A DNA stretch of 64,000 nucleotides from Burkholderia sp. BCC0322 (GTDB lineage: Bacteria; Pseudomonadota; Gammaproteobacteria; Burkholderiales; Burkholderiaceae). Location: positions 372,001-436,000 of the forward strand of contig NZ_CADFDU010000003.1 of the NCBI RefSeq assembly GCF_902833045.1. Reading direction: 5' to 3'. Under the pieces are notes generated by a model. It had not been told where the DNA came from. It saw only the letters and a program-made list of their open reading frames with translations, and did not search any database. The translations under genes were made by a program, and so were the position numbers. Below are positions 40,742-49,522 of this stretch, in pieces; the stretch's first letter is position 1, and each line of letters opens with the position of its first letter.

Positions 40742-41663
40742 GGCGCATCCTCGTAGGGTGGCGGTCACGCGTCGTCGCGGCGATACCCCGAAAATGGGGA
40801 ATTCGCACGATCGTGCAGACTTGTGTTCGTCAAAAATGGAGTGACGATACTGGCGAAAAGGCTAGCACGGCATTGAAACCGAACAATTGCATATTGCGTC
40901 ATTTCACAAAGTTTGACGATTTTTGCCGAGTGAAAACGTCATCCGGATTTAATGATTCATTTCGGCGAAATTAATCATCCTGAATCCGAATGTGACTTCG
41001 GACATTCATTCCATGTCGGCAGGGAGTCAATCGGTCAGGCGGGTGCATCGCACGGGGAAAGTGCCCGGAGGGCATTGAACATTATTTGACAAATAAATGG
41101 ATGCCGATAAAAAACATATAAAAATCAAAGGCTTGTTGTTGAATTGTGCGGTGGGTTACAGAGTCGAAAATTAGTGTGCCGATTCAAATTTGAGACAGTT
41201 TCAAACAGCCGTGTGAGGCGCGGCGCGGCGGCGGAGTGCTACCCGGCACATCATGGAAACAATTGAAAATCGACAGTAAGTATATGAACGACAAGCCTCG
41301 CGGCGCCGGTGCGGCTGCCTCGGTTGGATGCACGCGAAATGATCAGTCAAATGCCGCGCAGTGTCCATCACTCGGAAGAGTGTCCGGAAATGAGACGCTT
41401 TTTTTGTTTTTCAACGAGTTATTCGGGTGATCTAAATCCGGCGTGATTCACATATTAAGGATAGGCATGTATTGGCACGTAAATCGCTTATTCGGGATGG
41501 CGTGTCGAAACGGAACGGCCGACTCGATCCGGCGGCGAACAAGCCGAGGGTCAGTCGGAATCAGGGTTGTGGCCGCAACCCCTGCAACGTCCGGGCGCGC
41601 ATCGCGATAACGAGTTCCATGCACGCGGCAGCAGGCGGCACGGACGATAAAAGGGATACAGAC
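40742..41663. promoter_or_regulatory. AT-rich divergent control region between two Crp-family genes
   Basis: This 0.9-kb region is far more AT-rich than its surroundings. It holds a 27-bp dyad (40952-40978), a candidate promoter on the plus strand (TTGACA 41086-41091, 16-bp spacer, TAAAAA 41108-41113), the palindrome TCAAATTTGA (41184-41193) followed by a further TCAAA (41201), and a T-run (TTTTTTT at 41399-41405) preceded by the small stem CACTC-GGAA-GAGTG (41369-41382). The parts could form a long berA leader with an attenuator or a small RNA. A 48-codon frame from 41284 is not convincing. Confidence 0.5.
40952..40978. promoter_or_regulatory. 27-bp dyad operator candidate
   Basis: From 40952 to 40978 the sequence is symmetric about G40965: ATGATT ... 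ATTTCG-G-CGAAAT ... AATCAT, with 12 of 13 base pairs matching. It lies about 210 bp upstream of the Crp-family gene at 40741 and about 690 bp upstream of berA. Length and symmetry fit a dimeric regulator site. Confidence 0.6.
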
Positions 41664-42446
41664 ATGCTTCATCTTCACTCGAGCTACTCGGCGAATGCCA
41701 TCCTCGATGCCCTCCCCGAGGACAGCATCCGCACCATCGCACCGCATCTCGAACTGGTCAGGGTCAAGGCCGGGATGCTCGACCGGGTCGGCGAGCCGAT
41801 GCGTCACGTGCATTTCCCGACGACGTCGATGATGTCGGTGCAGCACCTGATGGAGGACGGTGCGATGGTCGAGGTGGCGCAGGTCGGCCGCGAAGGGGTG
41901 GTCGGGCTGGCGACGATGGTCGGTGGCGCCGCGGCGTCGCACCGGGTCGAGGTCCGCATCGGCGGGATGGCCTATCGTGTGCCGAGCTGCGTGATGCGCG
42001 CCGAATTCGAGCGCTCGCCGCAGACCTACCGGCTGTTGCTCAACTACTGCCAGGCGGCGATGGCGCAGATCTCGCGCAGCGCGCTGTGCAACCGGCATCA
42101 CTCGGTCAGCGAGCAGCTCAGCCGCTGGCTGCTGCTGGCGCATGACCGCATTGACGGCGACGAACTGGCTGTCACGCAACAGACGATCGCGAACATGCTC
42201 GGCGTGCGGCGCGAAGGCGTGACGGAGGCGGCGGGCAACCTGCAGGAAGCCGGGTTGATCCGGCAGCGCCGCGGCCGCATCACGGTGCTCGACCGCGACG
42301 GCCTCGAACATCACGCGTGCGAATGCTACGACCTGATTCGCGCGGACTATCGCAGGCTGCTCGGCACGCGCGGGACGGCGCGGCCGACACCGGTTCGGCC
42401 CCGCATGCCGGAGGCGCATCGCGGGTTCCCGGCACATGGTGCGTGA
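41664..42446 (+). CDS. berA: Crp/Fnr-family regulator, probable c-di-GMP effector BerA
   Basis: A 260-residue protein; ATG at 41664 with AAGGG upstream. The cyclic-nucleotide-binding-like domain (AILDALPEDSIRTIAPHLEL; FPTTSMMSVQHLMEDGAMVEV; VGREGVVGLATMVGG) is followed by a winged HTH (TQQTIANMLGVRREGVTEAAGNLQEAGLI). The last 25 residues are Pro/Arg-rich. BerA of B. cenocepacia is a Crp-family c-di-GMP receptor that raises exopolysaccharide production. Size, partner gene (a WcaJ-type transferase next door) and distance from berB match the locus as I recall it. c-di-GMP binding is inferred, not visible. Confidence 0.82.
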   Translation: MLHLHSSYSANAILDALPEDSIRTIAPHLELVRVKAGMLDRVGEPMRHVHFPTTSMMSVQHLMEDGAMVEVAQVGREGVVGLATMVGGAAASHRVEVRIGGMAYRVPSCVMRAEFERSPQTYRLLLNYCQAAMAQISRSALCNRHHSVSEQLSRWLLLAHDRIDGDELAVTQQTIANMLGVRREGVTEAAGNLQEAGLIRQRRGRITVLDRDGLEHHACECYDLIRADYRRLLGTRGTARPTPVRPRMPEAHRGFPAHGA

Positions 42447-42448
42447 CG

Positions 42449-43864
42449 ATGCAGTCGAAGCCCGGTGGAACGAATGCGATGCGGCGCGCCGCGATCGCGG
42501 CGACCGACGTCGTGCTCGTGCTGGCAGGCGCGCTCGCCGCGCAGGCGGCGTCGGGCCTCGCGTGGCGCGAGCTGTCCGACGCGCAGCGCGGCGCGATCGC
42601 GCTGCTGTGCGTGCTGACCGTGGCATTGCTGCCGCGCTACCTGCGCACCGTACGCGGCAGCATGGCGCCGCACGGCGGCACGCATGCGCTGACGCAAACG
42701 CTCGTGGGGCTCGTCTGCGCGAGCGTGCTGACGGTGGCCGCCGCGCTGTGGATCATGAACCGCGGCGGCACGATCACGACACGCTGGATCGTGCGCACGG
42801 TGCTGGCCGGCGACGCGGCGTTGCTGCTCGGCCGTACCGCGCTGCTGGCGCTCGCGCTGACGCGTGACGATCCGCGCGCGCGGCAGCGCCGCGTCGCAGT
42901 GGTCGGCGCAACGGCCTACGGGCGTGTCGCGGTCGAGCGGATGCAGCTCGCGCCGCAGGGCCCGTTCGTGGCGGCGTGCGTTTTCGATGACGACGCACAG
43001 GCTGCGTCCGGCGGGATTGGCGGCGTGCCGGTGATCGACGACTGGAATGCATTGCGCGACCTGATTCGCGGCGGCGAGATCGACGAGGTATGGCTCACGC
43101 TGCCGATGTCGCACGAGTGGCGGATCCAGCGCATCGTCCGCGAGTTGCGCGACGAGTTCGTGGAATTGCGGCTGCTGCCCGACGTGCGGCAGATGGCGGT
43201 GGTCGATCGCTCGGCGACCGACGTGCTCGGCATGCCGGCCATCAACCTCGCGACCACGCCACGCTCGGCGCCGGAGCTGTGGGCGAAGTTCGCGTTCGAC
43301 CGGTTGTTCGCCTTCGGCGTGCTGATTCCGTTGCTGCCGCTGCTGTCGCTGCTGGCGATCGCGGTCAAGCTGTCGTCGCCGGGGCCCGTGCTGTTCAGGC
43401 AGCGCCGCAAGGGCGTCGATGGCCGGGAGTTCGACATTCTGAAGTTCCGGACGATGCGCGTGCATCGTGCACAGCCGGGAGTCGTGCGGCAGGCGTCGCG
43501 CAACGATACGCGCATCACGCGCGTCGGCGCGTTCCTGCGGCGCACATCCCTCGACGAGCTGCCGCAGTTCTTCAACGTGCTGTTCGGGCAGATGTCGGTC
43601 GTCGGCCCGCGTCCCCATGCGATCGAACATGACGACTTCTACCGGCAACTGATCGACTGTTACATGTATCGCTACCGCGTGCGGCCCGGCATCACCGGAT
43701 GGGCACAGGTGAACGGCTATCGCGGTGAGACCCGCAAGGTCGAGGCGATGGAAGCGCGTGTGAAGTTCGATCTGTTCTACATGCAGAACTGGAGCTTCTG
43801 GTTCGACATGAAGATCATCCTGTTGACGGTCGTGCGGGGATTCGTCGGGCGCAACGCGTTCTGA
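42449..43864 (+). CDS. WcaJ-type undecaprenyl-phosphate sugar-1-phosphate transferase
   Basis: A 471-residue PHPT-family initiating transferase starting 2 bp after berA. The N-terminal four-helix membrane region and a Rossmann-like CoA-binding-type domain (RRVAVVGATAYGRVAVERM) precede a transmembrane hairpin (LFAFGVLIPLLPLLSLLAIAVKL) and the catalytic bacterial sugar transferase domain: PVLFRQRRKGVDGREFDILKFRTM, DELPQFFNVLFGQMSVVGPRPH and RPGITGWAQVNGYRGE. It starts repeat-unit synthesis by moving hexose-1-phosphate to undecaprenyl phosphate. The polysaccharide cluster at 10-31 kb has no such enzyme, so this is the likely initiator for it. Confidence 0.93.
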   Translation: MQSKPGGTNAMRRAAIAATDVVLVLAGALAAQAASGLAWRELSDAQRGAIALLCVLTVALLPRYLRTVRGSMAPHGGTHALTQTLVGLVCASVLTVAAALWIMNRGGTITTRWIVRTVLAGDAALLLGRTALLALALTRDDPRARQRRVAVVGATAYGRVAVERMQLAPQGPFVAACVFDDDAQAASGGIGGVPVIDDWNALRDLIRGGEIDEVWLTLPMSHEWRIQRIVRELRDEFVELRLLPDVRQMAVVDRSATDVLGMPAINLATTPRSAPELWAKFAFDRLFAFGVLIPLLPLLSLLAIAVKLSSPGPVLFRQRRKGVDGREFDILKFRTMRVHRAQPGVVRQASRNDTRITRVGAFLRRTSLDELPQFFNVLFGQMSVVGPRPHAIEHDDFYRQLIDCYMYRYRVRPGITGWAQVNGYRGETRKVEAMEARVKFDLFYMQNWSFWFDMKIILLTVVRGFVGRNAF

Positions 43865-44214
43865 CGAAGCCTGGCCCGGAAACGTGTGCGTCCGGCCGGG
43901 GCTGCCGACGGCGGCGCGCGCGGCGCTCGAATCGACGCCCGCCATCGGAGATGCCGCTTCGCTTTGCGATCGTGTCGCGATTTCGCGTCCGTCCCCAGTT
44001 TGGCAGCGCGTATCGCGAGCGCTGCAGTGCACGCTGATTCCGGTCAACACATGCGTGTTCAATGGGTTTATCCTGCGTCGAATGCGTCCGGCCCTTCGTG
44101 TCTCCGGGCGCACATCCGGACACGGTGGCAGGCGGTAACGCCTGTCCGCCGCGCACCGGCGCGACACCGCGCGCCGCAACGCCCAGCGCGGAACCCGGAA
44201 CAGGAGAGACGGCC
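43865..44214. other. Intergenic region upstream of the DksA-like gene
   Basis: No gene is supported here. A short dyad AACAC-ATGC-GTGTT (44046-44059) lies about 155 bp upstream of the zinc-finger gene and is the only clear symmetric element. The 3' flank of the sugar transferase gene has no convincing terminator. Confidence 0.4.
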
Positions 44215-44607
44215 ATGTCGCTCGACCCACAACAACGGCAGACGCTGAAACAGCGGCTGAACGAGAGCGAGCAGACTTTGCGCGCGGAGATCCGCGCCAG
44301 CGAAGACCAGCGCGCGTCGGAATCCTACGCAGATCTTGCCGGCGCGGCGCCGGACGAGGGCGACGAGGCCAATGCGGATCTCTTCGTCGACGTCGATCAT
44401 GCGTTGATCGGCATGAAACTGACCGAGCTGCGCGCGATCGGCCGCGCCCAGCAGCGGATGCGCGACGGCAGCTACGGCGAGTGCATCGACTGCGACGGCT
44501 CGGTGGGCTACGAGCGGCTGCTGGCACGCCCGGCCGCCGAGCGCTGCACGCATTGCCAGTCGATCTACGAGCGGCACTACGCCACGACGCCGCGCGCCAC
44601 CCTCTGA
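44215..44607 (+). CDS. DksA/TraR-type zinc-finger protein
   Basis: A 130-residue protein; ATG at 44215 with AGGAGA upstream. An N-terminal coiled coil (residues 1-35 and 65-85) precedes a four-cysteine zinc finger: Cys90, Cys93, Cys111 and Cys114 (GECIDCDG...ERCTHCQSIYE). DksA proteins enter the RNA polymerase secondary channel and act with ppGpp. The coiled-coil tip here has no clear DxxDxA motif, so it may be a TraR/YbiI-like paralogue. It precedes polX by 155 bp with no certain link. Confidence 0.88.
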   Translation: MSLDPQQRQTLKQRLNESEQTLRAEIRASEDQRASESYADLAGAAPDEGDEANADLFVDVDHALIGMKLTELRAIGRAQQRMRDGSYGECIDCDGSVGYERLLARPAAERCTHCQSIYERHYATTPRATL

Positions 44608-44762
44608 CGCCGGCGTCCCGGCCATATCGGCGCTGCACGCGTGGCACGGCCGGCGTACGATGACGAACGGATGCCCGGCGGCGTCAGCATGCGGCGCCGG
44701 GCGGGCAGACGCCGTCGCGCACGCGCGCGGCGCCATCCACGTGGAAGGGAGCCACGCCGATC

Positions 44763-46532
44763 ATGCCGATCCACAATGCCGAGTGTGCGGCCGTGTTCGC
44801 CGAGATTGCCGACATGCTCGAGATCCAGGGCGCCAATCCGTTCCGGGTGCGCGCCTATCGCAATGCCGCACGGACGATTGCGGACTACGGGCGCGATATC
44901 CCGACGATGATCGCGAACGGCGACGATCTCGGGACGATTCCGTCGATCGGGCCCGATCTCGCGTCGAAGCTGCGCGAGATCGCCGCGACCGGCACCTGCG
45001 AATTGCAGCAAACGCTGCGTCACGCGTTGCCGGGCGCGATCGTCGAGCTGCTCGACGTGCCGGGGCTCGGCGCGAAGCGCGTGAAGGCGCTCCATGACGC
45101 GCTGCACGTCGATTCGCTCGAGCAGCTTCGCGCGCAAGCAAAGAGCGGGCACGTGCGCGAGCTGCCGGGCTTTGGCGCGAAAACCGAAGCGCATCTGCTC
45201 GAAGCGATCGACGACCGGCTCAAGCGCGAACCGCAACGTTTCCTGCTGCCGGATGCGGCGCACGCGCTGCGGCCGTTGCTCGAACGCCTGCGCGCGATTG
45301 CCGGCGTCGGCAAGGCCGTGCCGGCCGGCAGTTTCCGCCGCCGCCGCGAGACGGTCGGCGATCTCGACATCCTCGTCACCGCACGCGACCCGGCGGCCGT
45401 CGCCGACGCGTTCGTCGGCTATGGCGAGGTGGTGCGCGTGCTGGCGCACGGCAAGACGAAGTCGAGCGTGGTGCTCGCCAGCGGGTTGCAGGTCGACCTG
45501 CGCGTCGTCGATGCCGACGCGTTCGGCGCGGCGCTCGTCTACTTCACGGGATCGAAGGCGCACAACATCGCGTTGCGCAGGATCGCGCAGGCCGGCGGGC
45601 TGAAGATCAACGAGTATGGCGTGTTTCGCGGCGACGAGCGGATTGCCGGCGCGACCGAGGCGTCGATCTATGCCGCGATTGGCCTGCACGAGGTGCCGCC
45701 CGAATTGCGCGAGGATCGCGGCGAGATCGACGCAGCGCGCGCGGGCACGCTGCCGGCGCTGGTCGAGCGCAAGCACGTCCACGGCGACCTGCATGCGCAT
45801 ACCGACGCATCGACCGGTCGCGACAGCCTGCGGGCGATGGCCGATGCGGCGCGCGCACGCGGGTTCGCGTACCTGGCCATCACCGACCGGGCGCCGCATG
45901 CCGGCGGCGGCCGCCACCCCTTCGACTGGCTTGCCGGGCAGCTCGACGAGATCGATCGCCTCAACGCGTCGTTCGACGATTTCGTGCTGCTCAAGGGCGT
46001 GGAGGCCGGCATTCGCGAGGACGGCAGCCTCGACGTGCCCGATGCAATGCTCGGCCGGCTCGATCTCGTGGTCGGTGCGGTACGCGACGGCTTCGAACTG
46101 TCGCGCGACGCACAGACCGCGCGCATGCTGCGTGCGTTGGATCATCCGTATTTCACGATTCTCGCGCACCCGACGGGCCGCGTGCTCGGCGAGCGAGACG
46201 CATGCGAACTCGACGTGCCGCGCTTGATCGAGCATGCCGCGGCGCGCGGCTGCTTCGTCGAACTCGATGCGCAGCCGCGGCGGCTCGACCTGCCGGACAT
46301 CTGGTGCCGCGCGGCCGCGCAGGCCGGCGTGCCGGTGGCGATCGGCTCGGATGCGTGCAGTGTGGACGAGCTCGACAATCTTGCGTACGGCGTCGATCAG
46401 GCGCGTCGTGGCTGGCTCACGCGGCCCGACGTGCTGAACACGCGCACGCTCGCGCAATTGAGGCCGCTGCTTGCGCGCACGATGGGCGCGGGCGGCGCGT
46501 CGAAACGCAGCGGCGGTGCGAAGGGCGCGTGA
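44763..46532 (+). CDS. polX: DNA polymerase X family (PolX) with PHP domain
   Basis: A 589-residue protein. The N-terminal pol-beta-like 8-kDa and HhH regions (GANPFRVRAYRNAARTI; IPSIGPDLASKLREI; VPGLGAKRVKAL) lead to the nucleotidyltransferase palm with metal ligands in TVGDLDILV (DxD) and VDLRVV. The C-terminal PHP phosphoesterase/exonuclease domain starts HGDLHAHTDAS and includes ITDRAPHAGGG, LKGVEAGI, ILAHPTGR and VAIGSDACS. PolX repairs gapped DNA and its PHP domain removes 3' nucleotides or phosphates. Length and order are normal for the bacterial family. Confidence 0.94.
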   Translation: MPIHNAECAAVFAEIADMLEIQGANPFRVRAYRNAARTIADYGRDIPTMIANGDDLGTIPSIGPDLASKLREIAATGTCELQQTLRHALPGAIVELLDVPGLGAKRVKALHDALHVDSLEQLRAQAKSGHVRELPGFGAKTEAHLLEAIDDRLKREPQRFLLPDAAHALRPLLERLRAIAGVGKAVPAGSFRRRRETVGDLDILVTARDPAAVADAFVGYGEVVRVLAHGKTKSSVVLASGLQVDLRVVDADAFGAALVYFTGSKAHNIALRRIAQAGGLKINEYGVFRGDERIAGATEASIYAAIGLHEVPPELREDRGEIDAARAGTLPALVERKHVHGDLHAHTDASTGRDSLRAMADAARARGFAYLAITDRAPHAGGGRHPFDWLAGQLDEIDRLNASFDDFVLLKGVEAGIREDGSLDVPDAMLGRLDLVVGAVRDGFELSRDAQTARMLRALDHPYFTILAHPTGRVLGERDACELDVPRLIEHAAARGCFVELDAQPRRLDLPDIWCRAAAQAGVPVAIGSDACSVDELDNLAYGVDQARRGWLTRPDVLNTRTLAQLRPLLARTMGAGGASKRSGGAKGA

Positions 46533-46586
46533 GCGCGGCTGACGGCGTGTGCCGCCAGTTGCCGGCCATGCGTGAACGCGGTCACG

Positions 46587-47702
46587 TCATGCCAGTACGC
46601 CGGCCGCAGGCACATAAGGCCGGCCGAGCGCCAGCGCGACCGCTTCGTACGTGATGTGTCCGTCGCACACGTTCAGGCCCGCGCGCAGATGCGGATCGTC
46701 GGTCATCGCTTGCTTCCAGCCCTTGTCGGCGAGCGCGAGCGCATGGGTGAGCGTTGCATTGTTCAGCGCGAAGGTCGACGTGCGCGCGACTGCACCGGGC
46801 ATGTTCGCGACGCAGTAGTGCACGACGCCGTCAACGACGAAGGTCGGGGCCGCGTGCGTCGTCGCATGCGAGGTCTCGAAGCAGCCGCCCTGGTCGATCG
46901 CGACGTCGACGACGACGGACCCCGCGCGCATCGTCGCGATCATGTCGCGCGTGACGAGCCGCGGCGCAGATGCGCCCGGTACGAGCACCGCGCCGATCAC
47001 GACGTCGGCATCGCGCACGGCTTCGTCGATCGTGTGCGCGTTCGAGCAGACGGTCGTGATCCGGTTGGCGAAGACGAGGTCGAGCTGGCGCAGCCGGTTC
47101 ACGTTGGTGTCGAGCACGGTGACGCGTGCGCCGAGGCCGACCGCCATCTGCAGCGCGCCGGTGCCCACCACGCCCGCGCCGAGCACGACGACATGCGCGG
47201 CCGGCACGCCGGGCACACCGGCCATCAGCAAGCCACGCCCGCCGCGCGGGCTCTCGAGGTGGGTCGCCGCGACCTGGATCGACATGCGCCCGGCCACCTC
47301 GCTCATCGGTGCGAGCAGCGGAAGGCCGCCGCCGGGGCCCGTCACGGTTTCGTATGCGATGCAGACGGCGCCGGACTTCAAGAGCGCGGCCGCCTGGTCG
47401 GGATCGGGCGCGAGATGCAGGTACGTGTAGAGAATCTGGCCGCGTCGCAACATGGCGCATTCCGCCGGTTGCGGCTCCTTGACCTTGATGATCATGTCGG
47501 CCCGCGCGAAGACTTCGTCGGCGCCGTCGCAAAGCGATGCGCCCGCGGCCGTGTAGTCGCTGTCGAGCAGGCCGATCGCCGTACCCGCGCCGCGCTGCAC
47601 CAGTACGCGATGGCCGTGCCGCGTCAGTTCGAGCGCGCCGGCCGGCGTGAGGCCGACACGGTATTCGTGGTTCTTGATCTCTTTCGGCACACCGATCAGC
47701 AT
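46587..47702 (-). CDS. ald: Alanine dehydrogenase
   Basis: A 371-residue NAD-dependent enzyme; ATG at 47702 with GGAGGCGA upstream. The N-terminal signature GVPKEIKNHEYRVGLTPAGA, the Rossmann loop VVVLGAGVVGTGALQMAVGLGA, and MRAGSVVVDVAIDQGGCFETS are all typical. It interconverts L-alanine and pyruvate plus ammonia. The stop is convergent with polX (54-bp gap). No regulator of the Lrp type is adjacent. Confidence 0.95.
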   Translation of the reverse strand: MLIGVPKEIKNHEYRVGLTPAGALELTRHGHRVLVQRGAGTAIGLLDSDYTAAGASLCDGADEVFARADMIIKVKEPQPAECAMLRRGQILYTYLHLAPDPDQAAALLKSGAVCIAYETVTGPGGGLPLLAPMSEVAGRMSIQVAATHLESPRGGRGLLMAGVPGVPAAHVVVLGAGVVGTGALQMAVGLGARVTVLDTNVNRLRQLDLVFANRITTVCSNAHTIDEAVRDADVVIGAVLVPGASAPRLVTRDMIATMRAGSVVVDVAIDQGGCFETSHATTHAAPTFVVDGVVHYCVANMPGAVARTSTFALNNATLTHALALADKGWKQAMTDDPHLRAGLNVCDGHITYEAVALALGRPYVPAAGVLA

Positions 47703-48040
47703 GAGTCGCCTCCATGGCCTTCGTTATCGTTGTCGTGCAGGTGCGCAATGCGCCGAACGATGCACGTGCGGCCGATCGCGCGGGGGCGTATCGACCGCAG
47801 TACTGGAATAACAGGGTAGTGGCGCGCGGAGGGATGTCAAGCGGCCGGCCCGCGTGCGCCTGCTTGCGTACTGCATCGCAACAGGCGCTGTCACGGGCGG
47901 CGGGTTGCGACCGGGCGTCGCAATGCAGGTGGCGCCGGGTTTCGGTATCGTCACGTGTGTCGCGGACCGAGGCCGCATGCCGGAACCTTGCCGGCAACAC
48001 ATCGAGATCACGAGACGACGAGACGAGGACATTGACCGAC

Positions 48041-48457
48041 ATGACCGGAGCGTATTTCAGCGTGCCGACGCTTTGCGCGATCGCGCTCATTCACGTCTAC
48101 TGGGCGTTGGGCGGGCGGCGCGGCAAGGGGGCGGCCATTCCGGAGCAGGACGGCGAGCCGCTGCTGCGGCCGACCGCCATCGGCACGCTCGCGGTCGCGG
48201 CGGCATTGCTGGGCGGCGCGGGCGTGGTTGCCGCGCGTGCCGGGTGGCTGGGGCAGAACGCGAATCACGGCACGATCTCGTTCGCGGTCGTTGCGCTCGC
48301 ACTCATCTTCGCGGTGCGGGCCGTCGGCGATTTCCGTTACGTCGGCTTCTTCAAGCGGATTCGCGGGTCGCGTTTCGCACGCATGGACACGCTGTACTAC
48401 TCGCCGCTTTGCGCGGCGCTGGCGCTTGCCATCGCGTCGATGTACTGGCCGTGGTGA
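48041..48457 (+). CDS. DUF3995 membrane protein
   Basis: A 138-residue hydrophobic protein starting MTGAYFSVPTLCAIALIHVYW. Four membrane segments are evident (7-24, 46-66, 78-98 and 118-136). The family motifs ALIHVYWALGG and AVRAVGDFRYVGFFKRIRGSRFARMDTLYYSPLC are present. Function is unknown. It is divergent from alanine dehydrogenase and convergent with kptA; a short GCGCGC-N6-GCGCGC repeat spans its stop and the kptA end. Confidence 0.85.
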   Translation: MTGAYFSVPTLCAIALIHVYWALGGRRGKGAAIPEQDGEPLLRPTAIGTLAVAAALLGGAGVVAARAGWLGQNANHGTISFAVVALALIFAVRAVGDFRYVGFFKRIRGSRFARMDTLYYSPLCAALALAIASMYWPW

Positions 48458-48466
48458 GCGCGCGTC

Positions 48467-49051
48467 TCAGCGCGCGGGCCTCTCCATCTCCTTAAGGAAT
48501 TCCGCCGGCACGGTGTCGGTCAGCCATACGCCGTTTTCCGCGACGAAGAACGCGTGGCCTTGCCGATGCATGCGCTGCGCATCGACCTCGAGGATCACCG
48601 GCACGCCGTAGCGCTTGCCGACGGCCAGCGCCGTTTGGATCTCCGGCGACAGATGCACGTGATGACGGGCGCCCGGTTTCAGCCCTTGCGCCCGAATCGA
48701 ATCCAGGAAGCGCGTCGCGGTGCCGTGATAGAGGCGCTCGGGCGGCTGCGCGGCCGGATAGCGGCGCTGCACGGCGGGCGTCGAATGGCCTTGTACTGCC
48801 CGGATGCGACGGCCGTCGTCGGAGAGGGCGAAGCGTTGCTTGTCGCTGGTCGCACAGACGGTTTCGATCGTCGCGCGATCGAGAGGGTGCCCCTGGCGGA
48901 CGGCACCGGTGATCAGTTCGTCGATGTCGGCCCAGCCTTCCGGGTCAAGTTGCAGCCCGATCGTCTCCGGCGCGTGGCGCAGCAGGTAGCTGAGGGTTCG
49001 GCTGATGCGGGTCGCGTCGGGCGCCGGCAGTTCTTTCTTCGATGTATTCAT
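48467..49051 (-). CDS. kptA: RNA 2'-phosphotransferase (KptA/Tpt1)
   Basis: A 194-residue protein. ISRTLSYLLRHAPETIGLQLDPEGW, the RIRAVQGHS block, LYHGTATRFLDSI and HHVHLSPE match the Tpt1 family, including its conserved Arg/His residues that bind NAD+ and the 2'-phosphate. The yeast enzyme removes the splice-junction 2'-phosphate from tRNA and makes ADP-ribose cyclic phosphate; the bacterial substrate is uncertain because this tRNA splicing is absent. It is divergent from the gluconate dehydrogenase operon and appears monocistronic. Confidence 0.93.
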   Translation of the reverse strand: MNTSKKELPAPDATRISRTLSYLLRHAPETIGLQLDPEGWADIDELITGAVRQGHPLDRATIETVCATSDKQRFALSDDGRRIRAVQGHSTPAVQRRYPAAQPPERLYHGTATRFLDSIRAQGLKPGARHHVHLSPEIQTALAVGKRYGVPVILEVDAQRMHRQGHAFFVAENGVWLTDTVPAEFLKEMERPAR

Positions 49052-49260
49052 GCGTCGCGGAGGCTACCAGAACGCGACGCAAATCGGCCCCTTCGGGTGC
49101 TGTGCGTGGCTGGAAAGAGACAGCCTTCGGCGCAGCTCGCCACACAACAATCCTCTCCCTGACGCCCGCATCAGCCGGTAATCACACGATCCTTGCGGGT
49201 TCCAGCTTCCGGATTTTTCAATTGTTGCAATTTTCGATGCATTGAATTGCACTGGCGCGA

Positions 49261-49289
49261 TTCCGAATGGAACCGGTTCCATTTATAAT
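49261..49289 (+). promoter_or_regulatory. Promoter with overlapping GntR(LacI)-type operator
   Basis: A perfect -10 TATAAT (49284-49289) lies 17 bp after a weak -35 TTCCGA (49261-49266). The spacer is filled by an 18-bp perfect palindrome (49266-49283) with core ATGGAACCGGTTCCAT. This closely resembles the ATGTTACCGGTAACAT consensus bound by the LacI-family gluconate repressor GntR of enteric bacteria. Binding here would block the polymerase, giving sugar-acid-inducible control of the dehydrogenase operon. The repressor gene is not in the window. Confidence 0.65.
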
Positions 49290-49490
49290 CCGCGGCACGT
49301 GTCGCCGGACCCGAAAGAGCGCCGCGCACGTCGTGCTTGCTGTCGGCAAACGCGGCGTCTAAGTTGAATGAGGGTCATGAGCGATGAGGGGCAGATGCAG
49401 GCAGATGCCTGTATTTGTCGGACGATACGGCTCATAAAGAAGCCGATCCGTGCAGCGCAGCCTGAATGGGCGCGGTGCACGGCTGCATGA

Positions 49491-49522
49491 AGGCGCAGCC
49501 GCGCATTGCGCGGACGGCGCCT
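49491..49522 (+). other. GC-rich stem-loop in the dehydrogenase operon leader
   Basis: AGGCGC (49491-49496) pairs with GCGCCT (49517-49522) and, inside an internal loop, CCGCGC (49499-49504) pairs with GCGCGG (49508-49513) around ATT. It lies 130-160 nt upstream of the first subunit gene. It could be a leader attenuator or a stability element. Confidence 0.35.
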
